A stretch of 64,000 nt of DNA. Origin: Paragyromitra xinjiangensis. Its lineage: Eukaryota > Ascomycota > Pezizomycetes > Pezizales > Discinaceae. A program made the translations under genes and the position numbers. The notes under the pieces were generated by a model. The model made no database searches. It saw only the letters and a list, made by a program, of their open reading frames with translations, and had not been told where the DNA came from. Below are positions 1 to 9,719 of this stretch, in pieces; the first letter of the stretch is position 1, and each line of letters starts with the position of its first letter. The stretch lies in NCBI GenBank assembly GCA_038503065.1, contig JBCAMK010000013.1, positions 1,550,001 through 1,614,000 of the forward strand. Reading direction: 5' to 3'.

Positions 1-86
1 ATTCCCAAACAGAAAACACCCAAAAACAAAACCCTAACCTAGCCGCAAAAGAAAATGAACTCCCAAGATTCCCAACTTATCAACCC

Positions 87-682
87 TCAAAACCATTTAC
101 CATCAGTACCACGACATTCCCTCTCCGTTGTCTCACTCTCGATATCCTCCATAATCATCATGCGGATCTTCTTACGACTAGAACTACCCCCATCTGTAGT
201 TACGACTGACATCGTACCAACATCCAGCCTCCCCTTTCTAGGGATCCGCGCTTCTGTCCCCAGATGAAAGTGGACGTCTTTCTCACACCCCCTCCCCTGC
301 CAGTAAGAGATCCATAACTAGGCGGCTGCTTATGTAGTGCCCCATATAAATCATAGTAATAACCAGGCTTTGGGTTCTGAATAGTACCGACAACGGAGTA
401 GGGAGTAGCCATACCCACGCCTCTAGCTTTCGAGCCTTGTGGTGTTTTCTCTACGTTCTGCTTCTTGGCGGCTGCCATATACTGCTCGTGTTTCAGCTGC
501 AGCCTCTCAATGATGGCTCGTGACTCGCTTCTTTTCTTCTCGCAGCTTTCGAAGCGGAGGTCTAGTCGGTTGTTTTTTGGTTGTACGTGTTCTACGAATG
601 AGAGGCCGGGTGTTCTGGCGATGTAGATGTTGACGGGAGCGGGGTGGGGGATGGAGGGGTTGAGGAAGGCTGAGACGTTCAT
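87..682 (-). CDS. Hypothetical protein, two exons, about 176 aa
   Basis: I do not recognise this protein. An open frame starts at 682 with MNVSAFLNPSIPHP and reads through a charged helical stretch (about residues 45-80, rich in K, E and R) and a segment with GYYYDLYGALHKQPP. Without splicing it would stop at 200. An intron at 254-318 (GT at 318, AG at 254) joins it in phase to a second frame that ends at 87. That frame reads like protein: a basic RIPRKGRLDVGTM segment, then a Ser/Arg-rich patch and an acidic tail. A shorter alternative intron starting inside the Gly-rich GRGGG stretch would also keep phase. No signal peptide or membrane segment is visible. The opposite-strand frame at 55-267 is an antisense shadow. 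The frame is probably real; its function is unknown. Confidence 0.5.
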
Positions 683-1837
683 TGTAGAAGATGGCTAGAG
701 GAGAGGGATTGTGGAGAGATTGTGCAGACTTTAGTATCAGGTTTGTAGTTTGTGGAGGTGAAGGTTAGTTAGACGATATTGGATGAATCTGAGAGGTTGG
801 GAGTGGGGAGAAGTATTAAATAGGAAACGGAGATGGAGCTAATGAGAAAAGACTAAAGAATAGAGAAATTTTGTATAAGTCCAATCCGTGATCTGATATT
901 CGCTCTTGAGTACATGTATTTCATTAATGCCAAGATATCTGAAATCTTCGCCTTACGATAACCATTAACCCACTAATTCATCTCGGGGGGTGTATTCATT
1001 ACTTCAGTTCTGCTCTCTCTATTGTATTTTTGAGGTGTAGGGAGAATCCAGATTTTAAACACCAAATATTGAAAAAATCTGGACGACTGTAACGTGACTA
1101 ATTTTTGAGCTCATTTAGTCTAGTACCATAAATTTCTATTTCCACATTGTATCCTCACCTACTATTCGTTCCCCGGTTGATGACTTCTACGCCAAGACCA
1201 CAAGCCATACTATGGTTCTGAACAACTAAAACGTGGACCAAACTAATGCAACACTTACACTCCCAGCCTAAGCGTCCCGAGCAGAAAGCCGCCCCAATCA
1301 CAAAAGTAGATCTATCTCCTTCAAAGCTGTATGGGCAGTCTCCGATTCTATGTTATACACCTTCTCCCCTTCCGCCAAGAGCGTTGCATGTCGCATCACA
1401 TGCAGTCCAGCCCACCTTTTGGATTCCCGGAGCCATGATAGCGATATCTTTTATCCGAACACTTGTTCTACCTCTCAAGCATCATCACCGCCCATAGTTA
1501 CCCCCCGGGGAAAGCCTTGAGCGAGGGAATCACCCTATCCAACTTTTCTTCTCGTGGGCGCAAATCCAACAATGATGATACCACCAACCACCGTGAACTA
1601 TAGGGTAATGCATAGAATGACCTCAGTCACCGTGGATAGTCACGAACACCCAACGAAGTACAAGAAACAAGAAGCAAAAAAACTTTATTCAACTCATTGA
1701 TTCTTTAAATCTCATCCCATCATTAACTTCCCATACAACCTCATTAACCAGCAAAATAGACCCGCCAAACCTTTCCATACCCATCATTAAATCCCATAAC
1801 AGAAAAAAAACATTACCACCCACCTTCACCCTAACCA
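683..1837. other. Intergenic, no gene seen
   Basis: This stretch lies between the hypothetical gene (its 5' side) and the end of the deacetylase gene. Only short frames without recognisable domains occur, for example at 1246-1497. It contains AT-rich segments around 1000-1150 but no clear repeat. Confidence 0.6.
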
Positions 1838-3197
1838 TTACGGGTACGGTGGAGCGTTCGGATCCTGAAGACACTGATCAACTCTCATGATATCCAATCC
1901 CTTAGTCTTCGCAAGCTGAATGAACCCCGCGAACTGATCCACGGTAGACTCATACCTAACGCCCCGTCAGTTCAACTACACTCTTAGGTTAAGGAAGAAA
2001 GATAGTGGTACTAACAGATAATGCATAACGACCAAATTACCCCCTTTAGACAGATCCCTCTTAACAGCATCAGTTTGCTTCTCGGGGGTATCACTCAGTG
2101 CCCAGAGCCAGTCCTCGACGTCGACGCTCCAGTTGATGACTTTGGTTCCGGGAACTGTGGCCTCGAGACGTTGGCGGGTGAGGGCGCCGTCGGTTCCGTA
2201 TGGGGCACGGAAGTATCTGGGTGTTTGTTAGTGGGAGTTGGGTTGTGGAAGGTGGGAGGCATACCTTGAATCTACGCCAATGTTTCTGAGTGTCGATTCG
2301 TGGCTCTTTGTGAACTCGGCATCAATTGCGCTAACGTCGTTAAGGGACTCGATCTTGGGGTGGGTGTAGGAGTGGAATGCGATCTATTCATGTTAGGTTA
2401 TAAGATTCAGGAAAAGGAGTAGGCCAACATACCTGGTGTCCATCCGCTGCTGCTTGTTTGTACAAAGCGGTAAACGGCTGACTTGGATCATCCAACGCGT
2501 TCCCTACAGTGAAAAACGTAACCTTGATACCTGCATCCTTAATGATCTGCATCGTCTTCGCCGCCAACTCCGGCACTCCATCATCAATTCCAAACGCAAT
2601 ACTATTCGGTCTCGTGCACGAGAAATACAACGGCCCTGTTGGTTTCTTCGTTGGGATATTAAAACCGCTAGGAACAGCCGTTACAATCTCAAGAAGACTA
2701 AAGGTAGTAGATCCAGCAGGATTACGGAACGCCTTAAGAGCGATGCCGATAGCTCTGGTTTTAATGATGTTGAAGTGGTCTAGTGGGACGTAAATTTCAC
2801 CTCCATTGGCGTAGTCAACGGCATTGACGATATCCCAGGTTTCAGGATATGGAGCACGGTCACCGCTGCAGAAAACGTTGTTCTGCTGTAGGGCGATGGA
2901 GAATTGGGTATCGCCTGAATACTTTATGTGGAGATACTGCCCGGCTAAGGAGGTGATATCTTGACAGCCACCGTTGTTGAATTGGGTGTAGAAGCTGTAG
3001 TCTGTATCTGTGGACTTGATGGTCAAACCGTTGGAATCGTAGGTACAGGATATTCCATCTGCTCCATCTGTAATATCACAGCCGTGATAGTTCCCAGCGG
3101 TATTGAGTCCAGTATCTGGGGAGGTGAATTTATCAACCACGAATTGCCCAAGGGCAGTCCCCGCAAGGAGTAATGGGAGGATGATCTGAGCGTGCAT
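1838..3197 (-). CDS. Secreted polysaccharide (chitin) deacetylase, CE4 family
   Basis: Removes N-acetyl groups from chitin-type polymers in the wall or secretome. Model: complement of 1838-1955, 2016-2216, 2265-2383 and 2433-3197; three introns of 48-60 nt; 400 aa. The start at 3197 gives a signal peptide (MHAQIILPLLLAGTALG); an in-frame ATG further upstream would spoil it. Residues 20-190 form an N-terminal beta-rich, Cys-containing region, a position often taken by a carbohydrate-binding domain in fungal relatives. The NodB domain follows with all CE4 motifs: GIDDG (203-207, usual form TFDDG), HSYTH (259-263, metal His pair), RAPYG (298-302), VDVEDW (326-331) and VVMHYL (357-362). All catalytic and metal residues are kept, so it is probably active. 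Chitin is the best guess for substrate; a related polysaccharide cannot be excluded. Confidence 0.9.
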
Positions 3198-3295
3198 TGC
3201 TCTGCTAACGATTCCACAGTACGAGTAACGTAGCGAGTGACTAGGGGAGAAAACGAAAGACTGCTGACCAGACGGAAAGAGAGAGGGAGTAAAGC

Positions 3296-3310
3296 TATAT
3301 ATAATAAATA
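3296..3310 (-). promoter_or_regulatory. TATA-like box of the deacetylase gene
   Basis: On the minus strand this reads TATTTATTATATATA, about 100 nt upstream of the chosen ATG at 3197. That spacing fits a fungal core promoter and supports the downstream start. Confidence 0.4.
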
Positions 3311-5860
3311 GCCCTGGGAGATGACCGAATCGACAACACACAGAAGCTATGACAGAGCTGTATTATATCTTCTTTAATACTCACGACGCAGCCAAGAAAT
3401 AACAGCCAAGAAGCCAGCCGTGCCGACGGCTAAAAGGTCTGTTGCCTAAGCCATGGTAGCGAGACTATACGAACCACTCACGAACCGGTATTTGCACAAC
3501 ATGCGAGAGATCGAGTGCCATTTGGTGAAGATCTACGGTCCAAGTCTCTCCTTCTGTCTTTTGAGCTATTCAGACGCAGTCGGCCTCTGGGGTGATTCCT
3601 ACCTTAGTTCCAGCAAGTGAATGGTCAAGATCTACGACTTGAACCCTAACCTGGAATACTAATCAGCGATCGGCTCTCGATATAGATAGTAACCCGATAA
3701 CCTTAAAACCCACATCATAGGCCAGCGTATCATAGAACAGCTCTGTCCCAGGACAGTTATACTTGTCTCGGAAATACATAATCAGCCACGAGCGAGGATA
3801 CATGTTACTCAATCAGTACGGGTGAGACTTGGCCATTGCAGCCAATCGCAGTGATGCTTCTCCGAGGAGCACGTGCCCTGAGCGAAATATGTATCTCTCA
3901 GGCACAGAAACCAATCGGAACCACCGTCATTTTTTCTCCTTAACCCCTCGTTCACAGAATTGATCAATCGCGAGTGTGAAAACAATACAGCACAGTCATA
4001 CCCTCAACTAGTAGTGCTACTTTGAAGACTAGTGAGCTAAGGGAGCCACGCAACAACCTCAGCTGTTTCCCAGCGCATTCTCGAACACCATCGGGCTACG
4101 GAACTATTTTCGCCGGCCAAAATTTTCCCGTATCATCGCATGCAGTAACCCAGCAGATTGGCGCAGATTTTGTGTTTTCTAAAAAAAGCGACTTATGCGG
4201 TGTGCTACATGACTACCCCAGATCTGCGGGATGATCCGGACGCCCACGCCAGGTTTGCTCGTATTGGCCCAAGTGGGCAGTCTCTAGAGTACGCTAGGAC
4301 GTTGAAAGAAACTTCAAGACGCAATACCGGCTGGGGCGAGAAAAGAAAGGGAAGGCGGGAAAAATGCCCTTTTATTAGGCTAGCGTCCACCAGAAGGGAA
4401 CCCGTCTTCAGCCGCAAGAACCGGTGGAACATAGGTTCTTTCAACGTCTCAGCGTTCAGGACGCTCGCTCATACGATAAGTATCATGATTCTACTCAACT
4501 GTGTAACGTTTGTGATGCCAGAGGTAACGGGGTGGTTACATTTCTGTCCCTCATGCCCGGTTCTGTGAGTTTGAGACAGGTTTTTTTGTCTTGCTGCGAC
4601 GATCTTACCTCATTGAAAGAGAGCTATCTCGTCACCATAGGCTCGCAGATCCGTTCTGACATCCGCCAAGCGTAGGCTTCGCTAACAAAGTCCGGCGGAG
4701 GACCTCCGGCGGGGTTGCCCAGAAAGACCCTTCTTAATACCGTGCAACACCAACAGTCTTGGGAGTACGACAAATAAGTAGGGACGGGAAACATGGTCTT
4801 GGATTCTCTTAGTAACAACATGGCTATCGGTACCTATCTTCGGCGTCGGGTCGCGCGGTGTGACGATTATGACAGTACAAGCTACATAGGTAGCGCTGTG
4901 AATCTTAGGAGCACAGAGCGATGGTCATGACGCTCAGCGATTCCAATTCCCAAGTTCTCCTGCACAGTGCTTTTACTTCTCGTATCGCTCCGTAATCGAC
5001 CAGGTATACATGCAATTGTATCTGTAGGGTTCGTTGAGCCACATCGCTACCTAGTTCGGCTCCCTTGACAACCACATCAAGAGCACGAGACTGTCACAAA
5101 CCTAACCCGCTTCAGTAAATCCCAAGCCAAGCCTCGTGACCGCAGCCCAACATTCTAGCATTCTACTTATTCTCCGTAGGGAGCGCTACAACGCATCTCT
5201 GCGATCAGGCCTCTTAAACTCCCAAGCCTCGCATATAATCTCAGGTGCAAGCAACTTCCAGCCTTACTGCAAGACAAATATCCTTTCCCGTCTTATTCAT
5301 TTTGCATGGCGGAATGTTCCGTTCCGTGATGTGATTCATGAGAAATGACTCGGTTCAACGCCATTTTGTGTTAGATAGATTCCGTAGCGGTACGTAGCGG
5401 GTGGTCTTATGAGATACTTCAGCTGCTACGCTGGAGCGGGCCAGCCACCAAACCTTTGACTTCTAAGGGTCCTAGGAGCTGAAAATAGTTAGTCAGGAAG
5501 TTTAAAGGTTCAGATTAAATGAAGGCTGTGAGCAGAGGGAAACCCAATTTCTGAGACCTCATTGCTTCTCCACAAGACAACAAAAATCAGGATCCCATGT
5601 CTCCATACAAGCCCAACCCACCATCTAGACTTAAACTCTGGTTAGTGATAGCTCCTCCCTTCCATTCCGAATCCGAGAATCCAAGCCGAAGCCGTCGGTT
5701 GATGAGACATCACTAGTTATCTCGGCTCGCGTATCTTCGGAGTTGAAGATGGTGGGGGACGATAGGTTAGACGTGTTCATGTGTTACTCTGAGACAATTG
5801 ATGTCTTATTCTGTCTTAGAGCCATGTGCTGGAAGTAATGTATCGGGGAGAGAGCTATGA
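3311..5860. other. Gene-poor interval, nothing recognised
   Basis: Only short unrelated frames are present (the longest, 4158-4568, has no domain I recognise). I found no splice-consistent gene, tRNA or terminal inverted repeat. Confidence 0.5.
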
Positions 5861-5867
5861 GGGTTCT

Positions 5868-5962
5868 GATGGATGATTTGATGGATGACTGCTGATGGGC
5901 GATTGTCGATGGATGATTATCGACGAAAGTTTAGATGAAGGATTATCAATGGAGATCTGATG
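5868..5962. repeat. Imperfect GATGGATGAT low-complexity tract
   Basis: Several imperfect copies of a GATGGATGA-like unit run through this stretch, interrupted by TCGATGG/TCGACG variants. It is an ordinary decayed minisatellite in a region without genes. Confidence 0.6.
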
Positions 5963-6467
5963 AGTTTACCTAAGCTGCGTGTTGGTGATTAGATGCTTCT
6001 AATCTAATCTAATACACGCACGCGCCAAGGGGAATAGAAGTGATAACCTCAAAAGAACCAGAAGCAAACAATAGCAAAAAAGTAAAATAAAACAGTAAGA
6101 ACAACCACCAAGAGACCAAGACTTTTCTTCACCCCCTCGCAAACAGCCAGAGAACAATGAAAAGCAACGGTAGAAACCGCTACTCTTATGGAAAAAAAGC
6201 ATCTGCTAAAAAAACCATTATAAAAAGTGGTACCAGGAATGACCCCGGCCCGAAAGAAGATAGGAAACCAAGCGTGAGCCTGGTCCCAAAGTGAAGAGAG
6301 CCCCCCCAGCCAGTAACCAGTCAGCCTGCACCTAGGGGCCCTTGCCAACCCGGCGCACCGGTTTCCACCGGTACGAGGAATAGTCCACACGGACTAGACC
6401 ACATACACGGGCATCAGCGGGAGATGGAGAGATTCCAGGGGATCCCTAAAAGGGGAGTTGAAGAAAT

Positions 6468-6492
6468 GAGAGGAGGAGGAGGAGGAGGAGGT
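6468..6492. repeat. AGG trinucleotide microsatellite
   Basis: A run of about eight AGG units. Antisense frames across it give artificial Pro/Ser-rich peptides and should not be read as genes. Confidence 0.8.
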
Positions 6493-6573
6493 CGTATGCG
6501 AGTGGTTGTCGATGGTGAGGAAAAAAAGAAGGAAGGAAGAGGGCAGTAGAGTCGTTTATATACTGTTGGACTA

Positions 6574-6785
6574 TTAAAATTTCGCCGATATCCCTTGGCA
6601 AGTGTGCTGTAGCCAAGAAGTTGCATGTAATAGGATTTCCTTCAGTTTATCTAGCTGTTGACGCGATAGGAGAATTACATGTATGCTCATGACCACTCTC
6701 CGAAAACAGAAACAACGAATTTCGCCGACACAGTTACGTAGGCCCAGGTATAGCCAAGGAACTGCATGTAATAAAAATTTCTCTC
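6574..6785. repeat. Two diverged direct repeats of about 70 bp
   Basis: The segment at 6574-6645 (AATTTCGCCGA ... AGCCAAGAAGTTGCATG) recurs at 6717-6785 with changes (AATTTCGCCGACAC ... AGCCAAGGAACTGCATG). Both are followed by a TAATA-rich stretch. This is a local duplication, possibly within a decayed transposable element. Confidence 0.5.
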
Positions 6786-6844
6786 TTCTTCCCTTCTCTA
6801 TGGCCGCCAAAATAATGAGGGAATTGCCCACGCGACTGCTCCTT

Positions 6845-7256
6845 CGAATGAAGAAGGAAGTGGTGATATTCGTTGCTCTGGGTGAATACTAGATGTGCCT
6901 ATTAGATAGAGAAGGGAAAAATGAGGGAAAGGGAGGAAAACTCTCTATATACTGCTGCCTGCCTAATTGAACACTCTCTACCATATCGCCCGTTGGAATG
7001 TGACTCCAGCTTAATGTGGCATCCAAATACGCCTATTAGGTTCCTGAATAAACCATAGCTAAACGAATGCTTGAAGCAGTAAGAAACCTGCTAGGAAAAC
7101 CTATGTAGTCATAGGAAGCTGTATATATGTGAAAGAAGGAATAAGACCAAATAGTAGGAAATAATAGGAATAGCCAAATGGGGTACAAAAGGAAGTAAAT
7201 ATCTAAAATCCAAATAGGATACAGGAGCGAGTGATAATCCATGTTTCTTATAACAT
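6845..7256. repeat. Decayed dispersed repeat, LTR-like, copy 1
   Basis: Shares an ordered series of short blocks with 22676-23085: GATATTCGTTGC, GATAGAGAAG, a TATATA block, AAGAAACCTG, GGAAGTAAATATC and finally GAGTGATA near the right edge. It ends near a TAACA, the usual -CA end of a long terminal repeat. No retroelement coding sequence flanks it, so a solo LTR or other relic is the likeliest reading. Confidence 0.4.
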
Positions 7257-7342
7257 ACCAATTTCTTAGGAAAATCTATCACTGCACTTACCGGCTCACT
7301 GAATTTCGTCGCAGCTCACTCCTTTAGCAAAGCCCCAACAGA

Positions 7343-7608
7343 TATGGTGGACGGACTCTAGAACCTACACCGGGATGACATAAGGCAAGGTGGCAACCTT
7401 TCACCCTCACCAAAAAAATACCACCTACTTTCCAGATTCAGGCCTAGCCAGCAAGAGTATTCAGGAAAAAAAAACCATAGCCCGATAGCGCTTGTTTAGG
7501 CGCACATCTCTATGGTTTTTGTTTAGTATTATTCAGTTGTCACGAATTTTGGGTTCAATCCGCGTTTTGGTGGGATCCCGGTGTAGGTTCTAGAGTCAGT
7601 CCACCATA
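7343..7608. mobile_element. MITE with 32-bp terminal inverted repeats and TA duplication
   Basis: The left end after TA at 7343-7344 reads TGGTGGACGGACTCTAGAAC and onward to CCGGGAT at 7376. The right end at 7575-7606 is its reverse complement with one mismatch, followed by TA. Internal sequence is non-coding. Size (about 266 bp including both TA) and TA flanks fit a non-autonomous Tc1/mariner-type element. It lies about 140 bp upstream of the nitrilase-family gene. Confidence 0.8.
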
Positions 7609-7663
7609 CCATTATTTCTCTGCGTAAATGGACCTTGGCGTGAAACTCCTATCCTAGCCTCCG

Positions 7664-7700
7664 CACGTGGCGATAACGATAAGCAACATCTTATCGATAA
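7664..7700 (+). promoter_or_regulatory. E-box plus clustered GATA sites upstream of the nitrilase gene
   Basis: CACGTG is at 7664-7669. It is followed by CGATAA at 7671-7676, CGATAA at 7677-7682, TTATCG (reverse GATA site) at 7691-7696 and CGATAA at 7695-7700. Closely spaced HGATAR sites are the known targets of fungal nitrogen GATA factors (AreA/Nit2). They lie 50-90 nt before the start of a predicted amidase gene. That they are used is inference. Confidence 0.5.
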
Positions 7701-7752
7701 ACCCAACCCCACCACCCTAAACACCAACTCGCTACACTACCCCACCACCACC

Positions 7753-8777
7753 ATGCCCCTCGCCGCCTGCGGCCAATTCTGCGCTACCAACATCCTCACC
7801 GCAAATCTCGCCGCCTGCCAGATCCTCCTCCGCAAGGCTGCCTCCGCTGGTGCAAAAGCTCTCTTTCTCCCCGAGGCATCCGACTACATCTCGAACTCCC
7901 CCGCTGAGACCCTCTCGCTTTGTGTTCCGGCTTCAGAATCAGTATTTGTGCGTGGGCTGCAAGAGGAGGCAAGGCGGCTAGGGTTGCCGGTTAATGTGGG
8001 GATTCATGAGCCGACTGAGGATGGGAAGAAGGAGAGGGTTAGGAATATGAGTATTTGGATTGATGAAAAGGGGGAGATCGTTGAGCGATACCAAAAGGTG
8101 CATGTGTTCGATGTGGATATCGAGGGTGGGCCAAAGCTAGTTGAGAGTCGGTAGGTTCCTACTAAGTAACCTGGCCAGCTATTGAAGAAAGTCATGGCTG
8201 AAGAGAGCGTCACAGGAGCACCGAGCCAGGGTCTTCAATAACAGCTCCGTTCAGCACAGTTATCGGAAAACTAGGGATGCTGGTCTGCTTCGACGTACCT
8301 ACCCTCGATCTCTCTACCCCAGCCCTTTCTAACCTCTCCAGCTCCGATTCCCAGAGCCCTCTCTCTCGCTTCGCCGTCTCGGTGCAGACATAATCTCCTA
8401 CCCCTCCGCTTTTACAATTCCCACTGGCCAAGCCCACTGGGAGATTCTTCTACGTGCCCGGGCTATCGAAACCCAGTCCTACGTTATCGCAGCTGCACAG
8501 ATTGGAAGACATAACGAGAAAAGGGCGAGTTATGGGCATTCGGTGATTGTTGATCCGTGGGGGAAGGTAGTGGCGGAATGTAGTAAGGTGACGGTTGGCG
8601 AGGAGCCGAGAGCTGCTGAGGATGTGGAACCGGAGATTTGTGTGGCAGAAGTTAATACGAAGATGTTGGAGAGGGTGAGGAGGGAGGTGCCGTTGAAGAG
8701 GAGATTGTGAGTTTTCCTTGGGGGTTTCTAGGGGAAGTGTGCTGACCGGGCGTAGTGATGTCTATCCTGAAGTGTGA
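7753..8777 (+). CDS. Nitrilase-superfamily (CN-hydrolase) amidase, NIT1/NIT2-like
   Basis: Hydrolyses a C-N bond in an amide. By resemblance it is closest to the Nit1/Nit2 branch, whose members repair deaminated glutathione or cleave omega-amides. Model: 7753-8150, 8216-8294, 8342-8706, 8756-8777; 287 aa, the usual length. The catalytic triad is visible: Glu41 in LFLPEAS, Lys115 in YQKVHVFD and Cys157 in LVCFD, with LRFPEPSLSLRRLGADI just after. The C-terminus has the family's typical end, RRFDVYPEV. Each intron is confirmed by restoring conserved text, for example STEPG after the first. The start follows CCACCACCACC and leaves no targeting peptide, so it is probably cytosolic. The GATA cluster just upstream suggests nitrogen control (inference). 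Confidence 0.9.
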
Positions 8778-9719
8778 ATATAGAAACAGTTAGAGTAATG
8801 ATGGAGCTGCAGGTTGCGGAACACGGGAAATTTTGTCTGGATACTATGTTTCACAGTCCTGCCGGTGATCGGCTTTCTCTTCTAGCATGAAACGATCCTT
8901 AAGGCGTCATTCGCGCCTCTTTGTGCCTAGACAAGAAAGGCTTGAACCAAAAACGCTCTTGTGTCCTATCAATTGGTACGGCCATTAACTAGTCCCACTC
9001 ACTTGCTCACTATTTATGCACTCTAAAGCATATCTCTGGAGGGATATTTACTCCACGGTACTACAACGGGGTTTCATTAGTCAACAAAAAGTATAGGCAT
9101 TATCTAGAGTACATAACCGATATATATAAAATCCATCGACTAATAATAACTTTACCAGGAAAAACAACGTTCCGTAATCTCGGACAATTATCTACTAGCT
9201 CAGAACGCCACAGCTTGGCAACTAAATCTACCCTCATGTGGGCTCCAGCCTTATAACCTCCCCACTACTTCTCCCCTTGGTTCCGTCATCGGAGGTTGCA
9301 ACACTCCTACGATGAATAGCCATGTCATGGAACTACGACCTCAACAACGGTTGCGAGCGAGGCTAGAGATGCTGTTTGAGTATAAAAAATCTGGGGGCTT
9401 GGCGAAGGCGAAGAAGGTATAGATGATCCACGTGAGGAGGATGATATTGCGGTTACGGAAAGTGGTGTTTTAAGCACACAACGGGGATTCACTCTCGTGG
9501 CCCTTAGTTTGGCGTAAGGTGGTTGGAGATGTCTATATATCCCTCGATACGTGGAAGGTGTCGTTTAAGTATCTGTAATAATTTCGAATTTCAAAGCTAT
9601 GCTGGAGTACCAATTGGGCCGGTTTATAACAGCTAACCCTTTCATGCTTCTAGGGGATTGAGGTATCCTGGGGTTAAATGGGGCGAGTTTAATCGTATAG
9701 CAATTGGAAACCGGTTGCG
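8778..9719. other. Intergenic between two convergent genes
   Basis: The nitrilase gene and the NLR gene converge here. I see no coding frame, RNA gene or inverted repeat. Parts near 9050-9180 are AT-rich. Confidence 0.6.

Noticed and set aside
2436..3173. Plus-strand frames over the deacetylase gene.
   Set aside because: Antisense shadows of a well-supported CE4 coding exon.
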